Origin: Pseudomonadota bacterium
GTDB taxonomy: Bacteria; Pseudomonadota; Gammaproteobacteria; JAKAQQ01
Reading direction: 5' to 3'
NCBI GenBank assembly: GCA_021828425.1
Contig: JAKARN010000059.1
Location: 1 to 7,898 of the forward strand
Length of the DNA stretch: 7,898 nt
Shown here: piece after piece, positions 5,875 through 7,898 of the stretch
How the letters are laid out: each line of letters starts with the position of its first letter
Position numbering within the stretch: the first letter of the stretch is position 1
Program-made: the position numbers and the translations under genes
The notes under the pieces: model-generated
Seen by the model: only the letters and a program-made list of their open reading frames with translations
The model's database searches: none
What the model was told of the DNA's origin: nothing

Positions 5875-6609
5875 CTAACGGGAGCGAGGGCGGGGCCGCG
5901 CCGGCCAGCCCGCCAGTTTCTGGTAGTCGCGCGGGGCCAGTCCGACGAAGGCCCGGAACCGCCGGGAGAAAGCACTCTGATCCCCATACCCGGAAGCCTG
6001 GGCCACCTCCGCCACGGTTCGACCCTCGGCCAGGGCGGCCATGGACTGATCGATCCGGATCTTGGCCAGCAGCATGCGCGGAGACAGGTTGAAGACCCGA
6101 CGGCACAGCCGCTCGAGCTGACCCAGGCTCATACCGACCTCGTCCGCGAGCCGCCCGAAGCGGACCGGCTCCCCGTAATGCCCGGCGAGCCATCCGACCA
6201 TGCGCTGGAGTCTCTCGTAGCCGGGATGGCGCACATCCGGCCGGCCGAGATCGCGGGAAACGCCGATGAGCCCTCCGATCTCGCCATTCACCCGGAGGGG
6301 CCGCTTGGTGCTGAGGCACCAGCCCGGCGCATGGTCCGGGTAGAGGTGGAGTTCGAGCTCATCCGTGATGATCCGGCCGGCCAGGACGGTCTCGTCCTGG
6401 GCCTCGTAGCGCTGGGCGAGGATGGCCGGGAATAGTTCGGAGGCCCGTTTGCCGATGATGTCCCCGCGCCGTTCCCGCCGGAGTCTCCGCACGAGGGTCT
6501 GGTTGGCAAACCGGTAGCGTCCCGCCCGGTCCTTCACGAAAAACACGACGTCCGGGAAAGCATCGAACAGGCGCTCGAGATCGGCGAGGGAAACCTGCTG
6601 TACGGCCAT
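5875..6609 (-). CDS. PAS-AraC family transcriptional regulator
   Basis: This is a 244-residue cytoplasmic DNA-binding regulator. An N-terminal PAS-like domain (about 8-120) shows LERLFDAFPDVVFFVKDRAGRYRFAN, followed by IIGKRASELFP and GWCLSTKRPLRVNGEIGGLIGVSRD. It probably binds a small ligand or senses a metabolic state. The C-terminal AraC domain (about 133-232) has a first helix-turn-helix around RLADEVGMSLGQLERLCRRVF (153-173). The second, TVAEVAQASGYGDQSAFSRR with FRAFVGLAPRDY (198-229), carries the AraC signature. It is divergent from the hydroxyproline epimerase family gene, and PAS-AraC regulators are a known partner of such loci, so control of that operon is the likely job. A -10-like CATAAT ends only 6 nt before the ATG, which suggests a leaderless transcript. 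An inverted repeat lies just upstream. The ligand is inferred, not shown. Confidence 0.93.
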   Translation of the reverse strand: MAVQQVSLADLERLFDAFPDVVFFVKDRAGRYRFANQTLVRRLRRERRGDIIGKRASELFPAILAQRYEAQDETVLAGRIITDELELHLYPDHAPGWCLSTKRPLRVNGEIGGLIGVSRDLGRPDVRHPGYERLQRMVGWLAGHYGEPVRFGRLADEVGMSLGQLERLCRRVFNLSPRMLLAKIRIDQSMAALAEGRTVAEVAQASGYGDQSAFSRRFRAFVGLAPRDYQKLAGWPARPRPRSR

Positions 6610-6615
6610 CTTCCG

Positions 6616-6621
6616 ATTATG
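6616..6621 (-). promoter_or_regulatory. -10-like element of the PAS-AraC gene
   Basis: CATAAT on the minus strand matches 5 of 6 bases of the -10 consensus. Only 6 nt separate it from the ATG at 6609, so transcription would start at or next to the A of the start codon and give a leaderless mRNA. No good -35 hexamer was found at 16-18 nt; that position lies inside the inverted repeat at 6622-6652. Confidence 0.4.
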
Positions 6622-6652
6622 CCGGAATCGGCCTCCGACCGGCCGACTCCGG
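6622..6652. promoter_or_regulatory. Operator-like inverted repeat between the divergent regulator and epimerase genes
   Basis: CCGGAATCGGCC (6622-6633) and GGCCGACTCCGG (6641-6652) are inverted copies matching at 11 of 12 positions, separated by a 7-nt spacer. The repeat abuts the -10-like element of the PAS-AraC gene and covers its -35 region. It lies about 38 bp upstream of the epimerase start. This placement suits a regulator that represses its own gene and controls the divergent operon. AraC proteins more often bind direct repeats, so another protein could be the binder. Confidence 0.55.
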
Positions 6653-6689
6653 ACAAGCCTGCTCTCGCGGATCGCGATACGCTCATGCC

Positions 6690-7643
6690 ATGTGGACGAT
6701 CGAAGTCGCAGATTCCCACACGGGCGGAGAACCGACCCGCGTCGTGCTCAGCGGCTTTCCGGATCTCGGGGAGGGTCCGCTCACGGAACGACGGGCGCGA
6801 TTCGACCGCGATTTCGGGAAGCTCCGCCTCGCCCTCACGACCGAGCCCCGTGCCCCGCTGGCCACCGTTCTGGCCCTCCTGACCCCGCCCACCGACCCGG
6901 CCTCCGCAACCGGCGTCCTCTACGCGGACAGCGGCGGGTCGCTCGGCATGTGCGGACATGGAACGATCGGGCTGATCCATACCCTGGCCGCGCTGGAGCG
7001 GATCCGGGCCGGCCGCCATACGGTCGAGACCCCGGTGGGCCCGGTCGAAGCCGAGCTTCATCCCGACGGGTCGGTGTCGATCGACAATGTCGAAAGTTAC
7101 CGCTTCAAGAAAGGGGTGACGTGCCTCCTTCCCGACCATGGCCCCGTGACGGGTGACATCGCCTGGGGTGGCAACTGGTTTTTCATCACCCCCGCAAGCC
7201 CGGTTCCGCTCGAACCCCGCCATCGGGACACGCTCGAGGCCTATGCCCGGGCGATCCGGCAGGCACTCGAAGCGGGGGGGATTACGGGCGCGGACGGGGC
7301 ACCCATCGACCACATCGAACTCCATGCCCCCCCGTCGCGGCAGGAGGCGGATTCCCGAAACTTCGTGCTCTGCCCGACCCTGACCTATGACCGTTCACCC
7401 TGCGGCACCGGAACCAGCGCCCGCCTGGCCTGTCTCGCGGCCGACGGCCATCTCGCTCCCGGAGAAACCTACCGCCAGGAGGGTTTTACCGGAAGCCTGT
7501 TCGAGGCCTCCTACCGCCCCGGGACACACGGCATCCGGCCGCGGATCCGCGGCCGGGCCCACCTCACCGCCCGCTCCCGACTCCTTTTCGAGCCCGATGA
7601 CCCGCTCGTGGGACCGCTGTCCTGGAACTCCGATGGCTCGTGA
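6690..7643 (+). CDS. 4-hydroxyproline epimerase / proline racemase family enzyme
   Basis: This cofactor-independent epimerase is expected to invert C2 of trans-4-hydroxy-L-proline to give cis-4-hydroxy-D-proline, the first step of bacterial hydroxyproline breakdown. The 317-residue length and the start IEVADSHTGGEPTRVV (4-19) are typical. The two catalytic cysteines are present: Cys88 in GMCGHGTIG (86-94) and Cys238 in DRSPCGTGTSA (234-244). Having both argues against the trans-3-hydroxyproline dehydratase subgroup, which replaces one. EGFTGSLFEA (264-273) is also conserved. The ATG at 6690 fits the family N terminus but lacks a Shine-Dalgarno. It diverges from the PAS-AraC gene, and its last 11 nt overlap the next oxidoreductase gene. 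Proline racemase or another hydroxyproline-like substrate cannot be excluded from sequence alone. Confidence 0.93.
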   Translation: MWTIEVADSHTGGEPTRVVLSGFPDLGEGPLTERRARFDRDFGKLRLALTTEPRAPLATVLALLTPPTDPASATGVLYADSGGSLGMCGHGTIGLIHTLAALERIRAGRHTVETPVGPVEAELHPDGSVSIDNVESYRFKKGVTCLLPDHGPVTGDIAWGGNWFFITPASPVPLEPRHRDTLEAYARAIRQALEAGGITGADGAPIDHIELHAPPSRQEADSRNFVLCPTLTYDRSPCGTGTSARLACLAADGHLAPGETYRQEGFTGSLFEASYRPGTHGIRPRIRGRAHLTARSRLLFEPDDPLVGPLSWNSDGS

Positions 7644-7898
7644 TCTCATCGTCGTCGGATGTGGCATCGTCGGGGCCTGCATCGCACTCACCGCCCAGCG
7701 GGCGGGTCTCCGGACCCAGATGGTCGAAGCCGGGTTCCCGGGGGGCGGCGTGAGTGCCGCCGGCATGGGGCACCTGGTCGCACTCGACGGGGCCGAACTC
7801 GCGCTCTCCGTCCGCTCCCTCGCCCTCTGGCAGGAGATCCTCGAAAGGGATCCCGGACCTTTTGAATACCGGAGAACAGGGACCCTCTGGGTCGCCGA
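7633..7898 (+). CDS. FAD-dependent amine oxidoreductase (DAO family), 5' part
   Basis: This reading frame runs off the right edge after 88 codons. It begins MARDLIVVGCGIVGACIALT, a dinucleotide-binding fold with G9-x-G11-x-x-G14 and Glu32 at the end of the second strand (MVEAG), which would hold the FAD ribose. GGGVSAAGMGHLVALD (37-52) and a later RRTGTLWVA (80-88) fit the D-amino-acid-oxidase-like group found beside hydroxyproline epimerases. There the enzyme oxidises cis-4-hydroxy-D-proline to a pyrroline-hydroxycarboxylate. The start overlaps the epimerase stop by 11 nt, so the two are likely one transcript and translationally coupled. No strong ribosome site is visible (only GGAA about 6 nt upstream). 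The fold is firm; the substrate is inferred from context. Confidence 0.88.
   Translation, partial: MARDLIVVGCGIVGACIALTAQRAGLRTQMVEAGFPGGGVSAAGMGHLVALDGAELALSVRSLALWQEILERDPGPFEYRRTGTLWVA

Noticed and set aside
5422..6435. A 337-residue plus-strand open frame opposite the phosphatase and PAS-AraC genes
   Set aside because: It spans two clear minus-strand genes and the gap between them, with no motif of its own.
6534..7325. A 263-residue minus-strand open frame opposite the epimerase
   Set aside because: It crosses the divergent control region and overlaps the catalytic part of a certain gene; no domain is seen.

Overview
The window is about two-thirds G+C, densely coded, and reads as the chromosome of a proteobacterium, most likely a gammaproteobacterium. 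The RecA sequence (motifs such as [10 protein letters not shown] and [10 protein letters not shown]) and the ECF sigma / anti-sigma / DUF4097 gene set suggest this. The exact lineage cannot be fixed from sequence reading alone. Shine-Dalgarno sequences are weak or absent before several genes.

Left part (1-3313, all on the minus strand). The transcription order is an ECF sigma factor, a membrane anti-sigma-like protein and an exported DUF4097 repeat protein, joined by two ATGA stop/start overlaps and closed by a strong intrinsic terminator at 1261-1296. recA follows with its own promoter-like element, then the 5' part of recX, which meets an in-frame stop after about 55 codons at the window edge. 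The first three genes look like a self-contained envelope-sensing regulatory unit; recA/recX form the usual recombination pair.

Middle part (3469-5847). On the plus strand are a stand-alone HEPN-type protein with an RNxxxH motif (divergent from the sigma operon) and a UDP-glucose/UDP-sugar 4-epimerase (galE). Facing galE on the minus strand is a low-molecular-weight protein tyrosine phosphatase, of the type that often accompanies exopolysaccharide genes.

Right part (5875-7898). A PAS-AraC regulator on the minus strand lies 27 nt upstream of the phosphatase. It diverges from a 4-hydroxyproline epimerase / proline racemase family gene, whose 3' end overlaps a FAD-dependent amine oxidoreductase that runs off the window. 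Together these resemble the start of a trans-4-hydroxy-L-proline catabolic cluster (epimerise to the D-form, oxidise to a pyrroline carboxylate) with its own regulator. A 12-bp inverted repeat (11/12 matched) sits between the divergent genes and is the best operator candidate.

No tRNA, rRNA, CRISPR array, insertion sequence or phage gene was seen. No stretch longer than 300 bases lacks a gene. Nothing in the window is clearly a new system. The least-described parts are the HEPN protein, the sigma/anti-sigma/DUF4097 operon and the operator-like palindrome.
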